DNA of 64,000 nt from Microbacterium ginsengiterrae (GCF_014205075.1 NZ_JACHMU010000001.1:620001-684000), one strand, 5' to 3'; counted from the stretch's first letter, positions 52,505 to 60,664 are shown. Notes: generated by a model not told the origin, from the letters alone. Made by a program: numbers and translations.

Positions 52505-52510
52505 TACAAT
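52505..52510 (+). promoter_or_regulatory. -10 element, leaderless start of the DUF4229 gene
   Basis: TACAAT ends 6 nt before the ATG at 52517; the best -10 match among these sites. Confidence 0.62.
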
Positions 52511-52516
52511 GGCCGC

Positions 52517-52825
52517 ATGAAGTTGCCGCCCATTCTCGTGTACTCCGTGCTGCGGCTGCTGGCGTTCCTCGTCCCGCTCGGCATCATGTGGTTGTTCCCG
52601 ATCATGCGGGAGTACTGGTGGCTGACGGCGATCTTCGCCGCCCTGATCGGCATGAGCCTGTCGATCCTGTTCCTGCGCCGCCCGCTCTCCGGTGCATCGG
52701 CCGAGATCTACGAGCGGCGAGCCGCACGCGGCTCGGCCGCCAAGAGCGCCGCAGCGGAGGATGCCGAAGCGGAGGATGCCGCGCTGGACGCGGCCGCCGA
52801 CTCGACGCCCACTCACGAGAACTGA
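52517..52825 (+). CDS. DUF4229-like small membrane protein
   Basis: A 102-aa protein with two helices (about 7-29 and 35-54) followed by RRPLSGASAEIYERRAARG and an acidic Ala-rich tail. This matches the DUF4229 pattern found in actinobacteria. Function unknown. Its genomic place beside menA and menD suggests a link to quinone or membrane metabolism, which is only inference. It ends one base before menA begins on the other strand. Confidence 0.78.
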   Translation: MKLPPILVYSVLRLLAFLVPLGIMWLFPIMREYWWLTAIFAALIGMSLSILFLRRPLSGASAEIYERRAARGSAAKSAAAEDAEAEDAALDAAADSTPTHEN

Positions 52826-52826
52826 C

Positions 52827-53795
52827 TCAGGCGACGAACGCCCAGTAGAGCGCACCGGCGTACAGCAGCGCCGTGAGGGATGTCAGCCCCAGCGCGACGA
52901 CCAGCTCGCGCGGCAGTCGGTACGTCCACACGATGAGGATCGCGGGGAGACCGGCGAGCAGGCCGAGCAGGCTGAGCCACGCGATCGGGTACAGCAGCGC
53001 CATGAACCCCGCGAGGACGAACGGCACGAGCATGAAGACCGTGTAGACGGACTTCGTCGCCGTCCGACCGATGAGCACCGTGAGCGTGCGCTTGCCGACC
53101 TCTCGGTCCTGATCGATGTCGCGCAGGTTGTTCGCCAGGAGCACCGCGCATGCGAACAGACCGGCCGCGATCGCTCCGAGCCACGCCTCCAGCGGCAGCC
53201 GGAAAGCCTGGACCCACGTCGTGCCGAGCACCGACACGAGCCCGAAGAAGATGAAGACGAAGACCTCGCCGAGGCCCGCGTACCCGTACGGGCGCTTGCC
53301 GCCGGTGTAGAACCACGCCGCGGCGATGCACGCGACACCGACCGCCAACATCCACCACTGTCCTGTACGGATCACGATCGCGAGCCCGACCAGCGCGGCG
53401 AGCGCGAACAGGGACAGCCCGATGATCAGAACGTGACGCGGGTTGACCCGTCCCGACGCCGTCAGGCGCGCCGGCCCCACCCGGTGCGCGTCGGTTCCCC
53501 GGATGCCGTCGCTGTAGTCGTTGGTGAAGTTCACGCCGATCTGCAGCAGCACGGCGACCGCGAGGCAGGCCAGGGCGATGGCCCAGTGGAACTCGCGGTC
53601 GACGAGCTGTGCCGCCCCTGTACCGATGACGACAGGCGCGACCGCGAGCGGCAGCGTGCGCAGTCGCGCGGCCCCGATCCAGTCCTTCACGGTGATGGGC
53701 GGCGCTTCGACGATGGGGCGCCTGGCCGGGTTGCCGCTGGTGCGGGCGGGCTTCCGCCTGGTCGATGAGGACTTGCGCTTCGAGGATGCTGCCAC
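52827..53795 (-). CDS. menA: 1,4-dihydroxy-2-naphthoate polyprenyltransferase
   Basis: A 322-aa UbiA-family membrane prenyltransferase with about eight or nine helices, joining the polyprenyl tail to DHNA. The first Asp motif is NFTNDYSDGIRGTDAHRV near residue 90, the second NNLRDIDQDREVGKRTL near 222. The first 35 residues are Arg/Lys/Ser-rich, an actinobacterial extension. GTG start supported by TACACT 7 nt upstream. Works with the polyprenyl synthase and menG in this region. Confidence 0.94.
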   Translation of the reverse strand: MAASSKRKSSSTRRKPARTSGNPARRPIVEAPPITVKDWIGAARLRTLPLAVAPVVIGTGAAQLVDREFHWAIALACLAVAVLLQIGVNFTNDYSDGIRGTDAHRVGPARLTASGRVNPRHVLIIGLSLFALAALVGLAIVIRTGQWWMLAVGVACIAAAWFYTGGKRPYGYAGLGEVFVFIFFGLVSVLGTTWVQAFRLPLEAWLGAIAAGLFACAVLLANNLRDIDQDREVGKRTLTVLIGRTATKSVYTVFMLVPFVLAGFMALLYPIAWLSLLGLLAGLPAILIVWTYRLPRELVVALGLTSLTALLYAGALYWAFVA

Positions 53796-53802
53796 GGAGA
53801 GA

Positions 53803-53808
53803 AGTGTA
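53803..53808 (-). promoter_or_regulatory. -10 element, leaderless start of menA
   Basis: On the minus strand TACACT ends 7 nt before the GTG at 53795. Confidence 0.58.
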
Positions 53809-53826
53809 GTCGCGGCGAAAGCGCCC

Positions 53827-54117
53827 CTACGGGTTCGGGTTGCTCGCCTTGCCGTCCAACCACAGGGTGTCGCTGGGATCGGCGTGACTTCCCTCGGAGC
53901 CGACGTGCTTGGCGGAGATCTGCGGCCCCTTCGTGATCACGTGCACGATCGCCATCCCGTGGCCGCGACCGAGGTCGTAGTCGTCCTTCAGCCACTCCAG
54001 GATCGGGCCGGCCTTGGTCCCTTCGCCGAACCCCTTCTCCTTCGCCAGCTCGATGAGCTGCCGCGGCGTGAGTCCCGTCTTGTCCTCGACCGCATCGAGG
54101 TACGCCTGGAACGACAT
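53827..54117 (-). CDS. DUF4287-domain protein
   Basis: A 96-aa protein that matches the DUF4287 pattern: MSFQAYLDAVEDKTGLTPRQ, LIELAKEKGFGEGTKAGPIL, YDLGRGHGMAIVHVI. Function not established. It lies 31 bases upstream of menA, on the same strand. The remaining C-terminus (DPSDTLWLDGKASNPNP) is polar. Confidence 0.83.
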   Translation of the reverse strand: MSFQAYLDAVEDKTGLTPRQLIELAKEKGFGEGTKAGPILEWLKDDYDLGRGHGMAIVHVITKGPQISAKHVGSEGSHADPSDTLWLDGKASNPNP

Positions 54118-54229
54118 GATGCTCCCGTCTCGTCGCGCGGCGGGTGACCGCGATCTGCGTCCAGTCTCCTCGGAGCGGCCTCGGCCGTCCAGTGGTCACA
54201 GCGACGGCTGCGAGCGTCGCGCGGGGGCC

Positions 54230-54688
54230 TCAGCCCTCCGGCGTCTCCACGGCGATGGGCCGGTTCTCGTAGTAGGTCTGCAGGACGACGGTCGTGCGCG
54301 TGCGCACGTTGGCGACGGCGCGGATGTCACCGACGAGCTGCTCCAGCGCGCGCGGTGAGGTGACGCGGACGAAGAGCATGTAACTGGCATCACCCGCGAT
54401 CGAGTGGCATGCCTCGATCTCCACGAGGTGTTCGAGCAGCTCGGGGGCGTTGTCGGGCTGCCCCGGATCCAGAGGCGTGATCTCGATGAAGGCCGACAGG
54501 GGTTTGCCGAGCGCCTCGGCGTCCAGCACAGGGCGATAACCGGTGATGACCCCGCGCGTCTCCAGTCTGCGCAGCCGGGACTGGACCGCCGACGTCGACA
54601 GTCCCACCGCCTCTGACAGCTGCGCGAGCGTCGCCCGGGCGTCGCGGGAGATCTCGGCGATGATTCCGCGGTCGACAGCATCCTCCAT
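54230..54688 (-). CDS. Lrp/AsnC family transcription regulator
   Basis: A 152-aa regulator with an N-terminal helix-turn-helix (ATLAQLSEAVGLSTSAVQSR near residues 19-38) and a C-terminal ligand-binding RAM domain (YMLFVRVTSPRALEQLVGDI). These bind amino acids and form octamers. Start at 54688 is chosen by family length and by TATTCT 7 nt upstream. It is divergent from the DUF6421 gene; two inverted repeats lie between them (54697-54712 and 54721-54737) and are its likely operators. Confidence 0.9.
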   Translation of the reverse strand: MEDAVDRGIIAEISRDARATLAQLSEAVGLSTSAVQSRLRRLETRGVITGYRPVLDAEALGKPLSAFIEITPLDPGQPDNAPELLEHLVEIEACHSIAGDASYMLFVRVTSPRALEQLVGDIRAVANVRTRTTVVLQTYYENRPIAVETPEG

Positions 54689-54695
54689 AGATGGA

Positions 54696-54701
54696 AGAAT
54701 A
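54696..54701 (-). promoter_or_regulatory. -10 element, leaderless start of the Lrp gene
   Basis: On the minus strand TATTCT ends 7 nt before the ATG at 54688. Confidence 0.5.
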
Positions 54702-54712
54702 ACCGCATATTC
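54697..54712. promoter_or_regulatory. inverted repeat near the Lrp promoter
   Basis: GAATA, 6 nt, TATTC, overlapping the -10 of the Lrp gene. Candidate autoregulatory site. Confidence 0.5.
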
Positions 54713-54720
54713 AGTTGATC

Positions 54721-54737
54721 GCCGGAAATTTTCCGGC
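54721..54737. promoter_or_regulatory. palindrome between Lrp and DUF6421 genes
   Basis: GCCGGAAA, T, TTTCCGGC: perfect 17-bp palindrome with an AT core, 23 bp before the DUF6421 ATG. Candidate Lrp operator. Confidence 0.6.
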
Positions 54738-54760
54738 ATGCCTTGCGATCGGAGGTCCCG

Positions 54761-56185
54761 ATGTCCACTCCCCTTCACACCACTGCCATCATCGGCGAAC
54801 CCGAGGTCGTCGAGGATGCCGCCACCGCCGAGAACAGCGCGGCATGGCGGATGCTGAAGGACGCGGCCATCGCGATCCGTGAGCTGCAGGTGAAGGACGG
54901 CTCGATCCCGGGCGCTGCAGACCCGGAGACGCACGCCGCCGCGACCGAGCACGTCGCCGCCATCACCGCCGGCATCCGCGCTCTCGCCCCCGCCTTCCCG
55001 CACGACGCCGAGTACCTCGCCGCCTCCGTCGCGGACTTCGAGCGCTGGGCGTCCGAGGGCTTCGGCGTTCCCGACTTCCTCGACTCGCTCGTGGCGTTCC
55101 AGCCGCAGCAGCACCGCACCGACGGCATCCGTCACCTCGTCGTGTTCCCGATGTATACGCAGAACGGATCGTCCGACCGCCTGATCGAGGCGCTCATCGT
55201 CGAGGCCATCTGGCCGGAGTTCATCGCCGCCCTCGAGGCCGGCGACTACGGCAACAAGCTGTTCGTGTCGCTGCGTCTGGTCGACTTCACCCCCGGGTAC
55301 GACACGAACTCGGCTGTGCTGTTCCCGGAGACCGTCGCGATGCGCGAGATCCCCACCTTCACGTGGGGCGCGATCTTCCAGGACCGCGAGGCCGCCCGGT
55401 ACCGCCGCGTCGTCCGTGCCGCGTCCGAGATCACCAAGCTCGAGCTGCCGGATGCGGCCGCGCGGATGCTGGACGATCAGGACCTCACCGAGAAGACGTT
55501 CGTGATGTGGGACATCATCCACGACCGCACGCACATGCGCGGCGACCTTCCGTTCGATCCGTTCATGATCAAGCAGCGGATGCCGTACTTCCTCTATTCG
55601 CTGGAGGAGCTGCGCTGCGACCTCACCGCGTTCCGCGAGTCGGTCGCGATCGAGAAGCGGCTCTCGGCGCAGGACAGCATCTCCGCGGTCGAGCAGGAGA
55701 TGCTCGAGCACGCCGGGCTCGTGCAGTACGCGGTGATCTTCGACCGCATCTTCCGGTTCGCCATCACCGGCAGCCGCGTGCGCAACTACGACGGGCTGGG
55801 CGGTCAGCTGCTGTTCGCGTGGCTGCACCAGCGCGGCGTGCTGCACTGGACCGACACCCGCCTCACGTTCGACTGGGACGCCGTGCCGGATGCCGTGATC
55901 GCGCTGGGCGAGGCGATCGACGACCTCTACTGGCGCTCGATCGACCGCCCGAAGAAGGCGCACTGGCTCGCCGCCTACGAGCTCGTCCGGAGCGTCCTCA
56001 CGCCCAACCCGGCATCCGTCTGGGCGCGTGGCCTGTCGGACGAGGTGCTGGCCGGGCTGCCGAAGGGCTACACCGACGCGGTCATGGACGACGAGTTCCC
56101 GCTGTCGATGTTCTTCGAGGCGCTCGAGAAGAAGATGCGGCCCGTCATCGAGTCGACCTCGGGCATCCGCGCCGGCGATGAGTGA
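54761..56185 (+). CDS. DUF6421-family protein
   Basis: A 474-aa cytoplasmic protein with no signal peptide or membrane helix. I recognise the DUF6421 family by its overall make-up (DGIRHLVVFPMYTQNGSSDR, FVMWDIIHDRTHMRGDLPFD, RMPYFLYSLEELRCDLTAFR) but no enzyme activity is known. The HDRTHMRGD stretch, with two His near 255, looks like a possible metal or active site. ATG at 54761 has the strong ribosome site GGAGGTCCCG. It heads a two-gene unit with the SDR and is divergent from an Lrp regulator. Confidence 0.8.
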   Translation: MSTPLHTTAIIGEPEVVEDAATAENSAAWRMLKDAAIAIRELQVKDGSIPGAADPETHAAATEHVAAITAGIRALAPAFPHDAEYLAASVADFERWASEGFGVPDFLDSLVAFQPQQHRTDGIRHLVVFPMYTQNGSSDRLIEALIVEAIWPEFIAALEAGDYGNKLFVSLRLVDFTPGYDTNSAVLFPETVAMREIPTFTWGAIFQDREAARYRRVVRAASEITKLELPDAAARMLDDQDLTEKTFVMWDIIHDRTHMRGDLPFDPFMIKQRMPYFLYSLEELRCDLTAFRESVAIEKRLSAQDSISAVEQEMLEHAGLVQYAVIFDRIFRFAITGSRVRNYDGLGGQLLFAWLHQRGVLHWTDTRLTFDWDAVPDAVIALGEAIDDLYWRSIDRPKKAHWLAAYELVRSVLTPNPASVWARGLSDEVLAGLPKGYTDAVMDDEFPLSMFFEALEKKMRPVIESTSGIRAGDE

Positions 56186-56268
56186 GCACGTTTCTCGCAG
56201 AACAGCACGCTTCTCGCACGTTTCGCCGGAATTCCTGCGAGGAGCGTGCGCATCTGCGAGCTCGGTGC
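56186..56268. repeat. four-box element of GCACGnnnCTCGCA units
   Basis: Direct boxes GCACGTTTCTCGCA (56186-56199) and GCACGCTTCTCGCA (56205-56218); inverted boxes at 56236-56249 (reads GCACGCTCCTCGCA inverted) and 56255-56268 (reads GCACCGAGCTCGCA inverted). Starts directly after the DUF6421 TGA and fills the gap to the SDR gene. Confidence 0.88.
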
Positions 56269-56286
56269 TGCTGACGGGTGGGTCGG

Positions 56287-56931
56287 ATGGCTGATCTCAC
56301 CGCGCGCACCGTGGTGCTCGCCGGCGCGACGAGCGCCGCGGGGGTCGCGGTCGCGCGGGCGCTGGTGGATGCCGGCGCCCGTGTGGTCGCGACGGGGCGG
56401 TCCGCTCAGCGTCTGGGGGCACTGCGGGACGTCGGTGCGGAGATCGTGGTGGCGGATGCGACCTCGATCTCCGCCATGCAGCAGGTGGCGGGCACGCTCG
56501 ACAGCGTAGATGGGGTCATCCCGCTGGTCGGCGGATGGCGCGGCGGCGGCGGCCTGGCGGGGCAGTCCGACGAGGACTTCGCCGCCCTGCTCCCGGCTCT
56601 CGAGGCCGTCCGCGCGACCTCTCGGGCCTTCGCCCCCCTGCTGCAGGCGTCGACCGCCGGGCGCTTCGCGATCGTGTCGTCGACCGCGGTCGCCCGCCCG
56701 CTCGCCGGTGGCGCCAACTACGCCGCAGTCAAGGCCGCCTCTGAGGCATGGGCACGCGCGGTGGCGCACGGGTTCACCAAGACCGCGCGGGATGCCGGGG
56801 AGCCTCTGCGCGCAGCATCCGTGATCCTCAGAGCCAAGGCCCTGGATCCTGAGACCCTGGCCGAGGCCGTCCTCGGCTTGTGGGACCAGGGTGCCGACGA
56901 GCTCAACGATCGGGTGCTCGACCTGGCCTGA
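56287..56931 (+). CDS. short-chain dehydrogenase/reductase
   Basis: A 214-aa Rossmann-fold SDR. The nucleotide motif is VVLAGATSAAGVAVARALV near residue 8-26 (GxxxxxG variant). The Ser in VSSTAVARP near 125 and YAAVK near 143 give the catalytic Ser-Tyr-Lys. Substrate unknown. ATG at 56287 is taken as start; the GTG 9 bases upstream is possible. It follows DUF6421 after the four-box element and so is possibly co-transcribed. Confidence 0.86.
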   Translation: MADLTARTVVLAGATSAAGVAVARALVDAGARVVATGRSAQRLGALRDVGAEIVVADATSISAMQQVAGTLDSVDGVIPLVGGWRGGGGLAGQSDEDFAALLPALEAVRATSRAFAPLLQASTAGRFAIVSSTAVARPLAGGANYAAVKAASEAWARAVAHGFTKTARDAGEPLRAASVILRAKALDPETLAEAVLGLWDQGADELNDRVLDLA

Positions 56932-56991
56932 ATCCCGCGGCCAGCAGGACCGACTCAACCTGCTCGCTCGCGCGCCGGCCGCTGCCGCATC

Positions 56992-58452
56992 TCACCCCTG
57001 CGACCCGGTCGGCGGCAATCCCGGTACGGGCGGTGGCGCGTCCTGCGCCGCAGCCTGACCGGGCAGCGGCGGCGCCGCAGCCTCGCCGTCGTCACCCTCG
57101 CCGTCGTCACCCTCGCCCTCACTGCCGGGAATGGCCTGGTGCGGCGCGTTCTCGTACAGCGCGGTGAGTGTGCGGTACGAACGCGTGAAGAACGCCAGGG
57201 TCGTCGCGATCACCATGATGATCCCGGCGAACAGGCAGACCAGCGCGATACCGCGCGCCTCGCCCTCGCCCAGCAACCAGCCCCACCGGTCCTGGCCGGC
57301 CGGGCTGTCCATGTACGGGATGATGAGGAACTCGGCGATCGGGGCGATGAGGAACGCCGTGATCGGCGCGGCGCTCGCCTCGAGGGCTGCGGCCGTGCCG
57401 AACACGCGCCCCTGCCGCTCGAAGGGCACCACCTTCTGGATCACCGTCTGCTCCGCCGCTTCGACCGGCGGCACGAGCATCATGTAGAGCCACATGCCCG
57501 CCACGTACAGCGGCCACCACTCGCGAAGCATGAACACCGCACCCAGCAGCCCCATGGCGATCACGACGAGCAGCATCGTCTGCACCGGCCGCTTGCCGAG
57601 CCCGAACTTCGCCACCAGCGCCCCTCCGATGAGGAACCCCGTCGAGGCGAATGCCAGCGCGATCCCCCACAGCTGCGCATTGAACAGCGTCAGTCCGTAC
57701 GGATCCATGAGCGCCATGTAGACGCCCCCGATGAGGTTGTTGAATGTCGAGAAGATGATCAGCGCGAACAGCCCGGGCGCGAGGCGGATCGCCTGCACGC
57801 TCCCGCGGAAGTCGAGGGCTCCCGACGAGCTCGGATCGGGCTGCGGCTCGGCTTCGGGGATCCGGATGAGGAGCAGGTGGACGAACGTCACCCCCATCGC
57901 CACGATCGCGATGATCAGGGTCCACCCCATCCCGAGGAAGCCGATCGACAGCCCGGAGAACACGCTCGTGACGAGGAACGCGATGCCCTGCACCGTGCCG
58001 ACCAGCCCGTTGGCGTTGGCGCGCCTGTCCTCTTCGATCAGCAGTGTGACCGTCGTCGACAGGGCGATGTTGCGGAGTTGCTCGATCACGCCACCGAACA
58101 GGATGATGCCGGCGAACAGCCAGAACCACGGCGCACCGAGGTCAAGCAGCTGACTCTCGCTGAAGAACAGATACAGCACGCCGGCGACGCCGAACGCCAC
58201 GGCGGACACGACGCTCGAGAGCACCATGACGGCGTGCTTGCGATGCCGGTCGACGACCGTGCCGAACACCATCGCGAACAGCGCGACGAACAGCATGTAG
58301 GCGCCGCCGATGATCCCGGTCGCGAGAACGGACCGCGTCTCGATGTAGACCCAGAAGGTCAGGGCGAACCACAAGAAGCTCGTCGTCACATTGGCGATGA
58401 GGGTGTTGATGAGGACGTTCGCGAATGCTCGTTTCGCTGCAGTGCGCTCCAT
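56992..58452 (-). CDS. major facilitator superfamily transporter (multidrug-efflux-like)
   Basis: A 486-aa MFS protein with 12 helices, beginning NVLINTLIANVTTSFLWFAL and with the loop motif VFGTVVDRHRKHAVMV between helices 2 and 3, of the type seen in DHA3 exporters. The C-terminus is a hydrophilic tail with GEGDDGEGDDGE repeats and a Pro/Gln/Ala-rich end, outside the transport domain. ATG at 58452 is supported by TACCCT 7 nt upstream. Substrate unknown. It is divergent from the threonine aldolase gene. Confidence 0.88.
   Translation of the reverse strand: MERTAAKRAFANVLINTLIANVTTSFLWFALTFWVYIETRSVLATGIIGGAYMLFVALFAMVFGTVVDRHRKHAVMVLSSVVSAVAFGVAGVLYLFFSESQLLDLGAPWFWLFAGIILFGGVIEQLRNIALSTTVTLLIEEDRRANANGLVGTVQGIAFLVTSVFSGLSIGFLGMGWTLIIAIVAMGVTFVHLLLIRIPEAEPQPDPSSSGALDFRGSVQAIRLAPGLFALIIFSTFNNLIGGVYMALMDPYGLTLFNAQLWGIALAFASTGFLIGGALVAKFGLGKRPVQTMLLVVIAMGLLGAVFMLREWWPLYVAGMWLYMMLVPPVEAAEQTVIQKVVPFERQGRVFGTAAALEASAAPITAFLIAPIAEFLIIPYMDSPAGQDRWGWLLGEGEARGIALVCLFAGIIMVIATTLAFFTRSYRTLTALYENAPHQAIPGSEGEGDDGEGDDGEAAAPPLPGQAAAQDAPPPVPGLPPTGSQG
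57083..57112. repeat. 15-bp tandem repeat in the MFS gene
   Basis: TCGCCGTCGTCACCC occurs twice and a partial copy follows; it encodes repeated Gly-Glu-Gly-Asp-Asp in the tail of the MFS protein. Confidence 0.85.
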
Positions 58453-58459
58453 GCGAACG

Positions 58460-58465
58460 AGGGTA
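58460..58465 (-). promoter_or_regulatory. -10 element, leaderless start of the MFS gene
   Basis: On the minus strand TACCCT ends 7 nt before the ATG at 58452. Confidence 0.48.
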
Positions 58466-58488
58466 GACCCGGGCACCGACATCCGACA

Positions 58489-58494
58489 TAGGCT
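58489..58494 (+). promoter_or_regulatory. -10 element, leaderless start of threonine aldolase
   Basis: TAGGCT ends 6 nt before the GTG at 58501. Confidence 0.58.
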
Positions 58495-58500
58495 GTTGTG

Positions 58501-59568
58501 GTGAACAGCCTGCATGACCCCGCGATCCGGGGATTCGCGTCGGACAACTACTCCGGCATCCACCCCGAAGTCCTCGCCGCCATCGCAGCGGCCAACGACG
58601 GTCACCAGATCGCCTACGGCGAAGACCAGTACACCGAGCGGCTGCAGGAGGTCTTCCGCAGCCACTTCGGAGAAGGAGTGGAGGCGTTCCCCGTGTTCAA
58701 CGGCACGGGGGCGAACGTCGTCGGCCTGCAGTCGATGCTCCCCCGCTGGGGTGCCGTCATCGCGGCATCCACCGCCCACATCAACGTGGACGAGGGCGGG
58801 GCCCCTGAACGGATGGGCGGCATGAAGCTGCTCACCGTCCCGAGCGAGGACGGCAAGCTTACCCCCGAGCTCGTCGACCGTGAGGCATGGGGCTGGGGCG
58901 ACGAGCACCGCGCACAGCCGCTGGTGGTCTCCATCACCCAGTCGACCGAGCTCGGCACGCTCTACACGCCGGACGAGATCCGCGCCCTCGCCGATCACGC
59001 GCACGGTCACGGCATGCGGCTGCACATGGACGGCTCGCGCATCTCCAACGCCGCCGCAGCGCTCGATCTGCCCTTCGCCGCATTCACCAGGGACGTGGGC
59101 GTCGACGTGCTCAGCTTCGGCGGCACGAAGAACGGTGCGATGGTCGGCGAGGCGATCGTCGTGCTCGAGCCCGAGGCATCCGACGGTCTCATCTACAGCC
59201 GCAAGTACTCCATGCAGCTGTCCTCCAAGATGCGCTTCGTCTCCGCGCAGCTGATCGCGCTGCTGGAGGGCGACCTGTGGCTGCGCAACGCGTCCCACTC
59301 CAACGCCATGGCGCAGCGCCTGCGCGCCGGCATCGAGGCAGGACTCGCCGACGGCAGCATCCGCGGCGTCGAGTTCACCCAGCCGACGCAGGTCAACGGC
59401 GTGTTCGCCACGCTCCCCGTCGGCGTCGCCGACCGTCTGCGCGAGGTGTTCCGGTTCTACGACTGGGATGCAGCGCGGCGCGAAGTCCGCTGGATGTGCA
59501 GCTTCGACACCCAGGAATCCGACGTCGACGCGTTCGTCGAGGCCATCGGGCGACTCACCACCTCCTGA
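58501..59568 (+). CDS. low-specificity threonine aldolase (beta-eliminating lyase)
   Basis: A 355-aa fold-type I PLP enzyme that cleaves threonine or allo-threonine to glycine and acetaldehyde. It shows FASDNYSGIHPEVLAAIAAA, FNGTGANVVGLQ, the Asp-containing LHMDGSRISNAAAAL near 180 and the PLP lysine in LSFGGTKNGAMVGEAIV near 207. GTG at 58501 is preferred to one three bases earlier because of its -10. It ends at a strong terminator. Confidence 0.92.
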   Translation: MNSLHDPAIRGFASDNYSGIHPEVLAAIAAANDGHQIAYGEDQYTERLQEVFRSHFGEGVEAFPVFNGTGANVVGLQSMLPRWGAVIAASTAHINVDEGGAPERMGGMKLLTVPSEDGKLTPELVDREAWGWGDEHRAQPLVVSITQSTELGTLYTPDEIRALADHAHGHGMRLHMDGSRISNAAAALDLPFAAFTRDVGVDVLSFGGTKNGAMVGEAIVVLEPEASDGLIYSRKYSMQLSSKMRFVSAQLIALLEGDLWLRNASHSNAMAQRLRAGIEAGLADGSIRGVEFTQPTQVNGVFATLPVGVADRLREVFRFYDWDAARREVRWMCSFDTQESDVDAFVEAIGRLTTS

Positions 59569-59580
59569 TCCCGAACACAG

Positions 59581-59620
59581 ATGACGATGCCCTGACCGGA
59601 GTCAGGGCATCGTCATTTTT
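59581..59620 (+). terminator. rho-independent terminator after threonine aldolase
   Basis: 16-bp perfect stem ATGACGATGCCCTGAC/GTCAGGGCATCGTCAT with a CGGA loop, followed by a T tract. The clearest textbook terminator in the window. Confidence 0.9.
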
Positions 59621-59644
59621 CGCGCGAGGAGCAGCGCGGTCCGC

Positions 59645-60664
59645 TCAGCCGGCCGCTGCCGCCGCCTTCGCCCATCGCTCATGCTCGAGGGCACGGGGGT
59701 TGAGGACCCGCGGCGGGACACGTCCGTCGGCGACCGCGATGAGCGACTCGTTCGCCTGCGTCACGACGGCCTGCGTGTAATCGTCCGTCCAGCACAGCGC
59801 ATGCGGTGAGAGCGTGACGTTGTCCAGCGACAGCAACGGGTCATCAGGCGCAGGGGGCTCCGGGTCGAAGACGTCCAGTCCGGCAGCGCGGATGGTGCCG
59901 TCCATGAGCGCGGCGGTGAGCGCCTTCTGATCGACCAGACCTCCCCGCCCGACGTTCACCAGAGCCGCGGTGGACTTCATCTGCGCCAGCTCTGCAGCCC
60001 CGATCATTCCGCGCGTGGACGGATTGAGCGAGGCGCACAGCACGACGACGTCGGCCGCTGCCAGGGCATCGGCCATGGGCAGCATCGGCACTCCGAGCAC
60101 GTCGGCCTCGTCGCTGCGCCCGCGCCGGTTGACTCCGACGACCCGGTGGCCGATCGCGAGCAGCATCCGCGCCGCCTCCGCCCCGACGCTGCCGAAACCG
60201 ACGATCGCGACCGTCGCGCCGTCCGTGTCGACTCCGCGCCAACGGCCCCGGTCCTCCCACCGGTCCTCGACGGTGATCCGGTGCTTCTGCACGAGGTTGT
60301 GCGTGACGGCGAGCACCAGCGTCACCGCGGCCAGCGCGAGCGGTCGACGGATGGCATCCGGCGTGTTGGTGACGAGCACGCCGGCGTCGCTGCACGCCTC
60401 GAGGTCGATGGTGTCGTACCCGGCGCCGAAGCGCGCCACATGCCTGAGCCCGGGGGCCGCGGCGAGGACCTTCGCGTCGAACGTGCGGTGCCCGAGCGCG
60501 TACACGGCATCGAGGCCGGCGAGGTCACTGTCGTCATGCGGATGCGCGTCGATGATCTCCCACTCGATCCCCGCCGCCTCGAGCTGATCGAGCGCGAGAT
60601 CGCCGTGGACGCTCGACCCATCCGGCTCGATCGCCTCGTTCGTGATTCCGATGCGATAGGTCAT
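59645..60664 (-). CDS. D-2-hydroxyacid dehydrogenase, phosphoglycerate-dehydrogenase-like
   Basis: A 339-aa NAD-dependent oxidoreductase. The nucleotide motif is VAIVGFGSVGAEAARMLL near residue 155; the catalytic residues are the Arg in VNVGRGGLVDQ near 240, the Glu in DVFDPEPPAPDD near 268 and the His in SPHALCWTDD near 292. Specific substrate unknown. The start is the ATG that overlaps the preceding MFS gene (ATGA, 60661-60664), so the transporter and enzyme are translationally coupled. Confidence 0.9.
   Translation of the reverse strand: MTYRIGITNEAIEPDGSSVHGDLALDQLEAAGIEWEIIDAHPHDDSDLAGLDAVYALGHRTFDAKVLAAAPGLRHVARFGAGYDTIDLEACSDAGVLVTNTPDAIRRPLALAAVTLVLAVTHNLVQKHRITVEDRWEDRGRWRGVDTDGATVAIVGFGSVGAEAARMLLAIGHRVVGVNRRGRSDEADVLGVPMLPMADALAAADVVVLCASLNPSTRGMIGAAELAQMKSTAALVNVGRGGLVDQKALTAALMDGTIRAAGLDVFDPEPPAPDDPLLSLDNVTLSPHALCWTDDYTQAVVTQANESLIAVADGRVPPRVLNPRALEHERWAKAAAAAG

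Larger units (their letters stand above)
52096..52516. other. gene-free interval with boxes, tRNA candidate and two promoters
   Basis: 421 bases without a protein gene. From the left it holds the promoter of the PLDc_N gene, about 100 bases without notable signal, the four-box element at 52206-52291, the tRNA candidate at 52298-52370, about 130 bases with nothing I can name, then the promoter of the DUF4229 gene. Confidence 0.7.

Noticed and set aside
56992..59298. 768-aa extension of the MFS frame
   Set aside because: The upstream part is antisense to threonine aldolase; the carrier begins at 58452.
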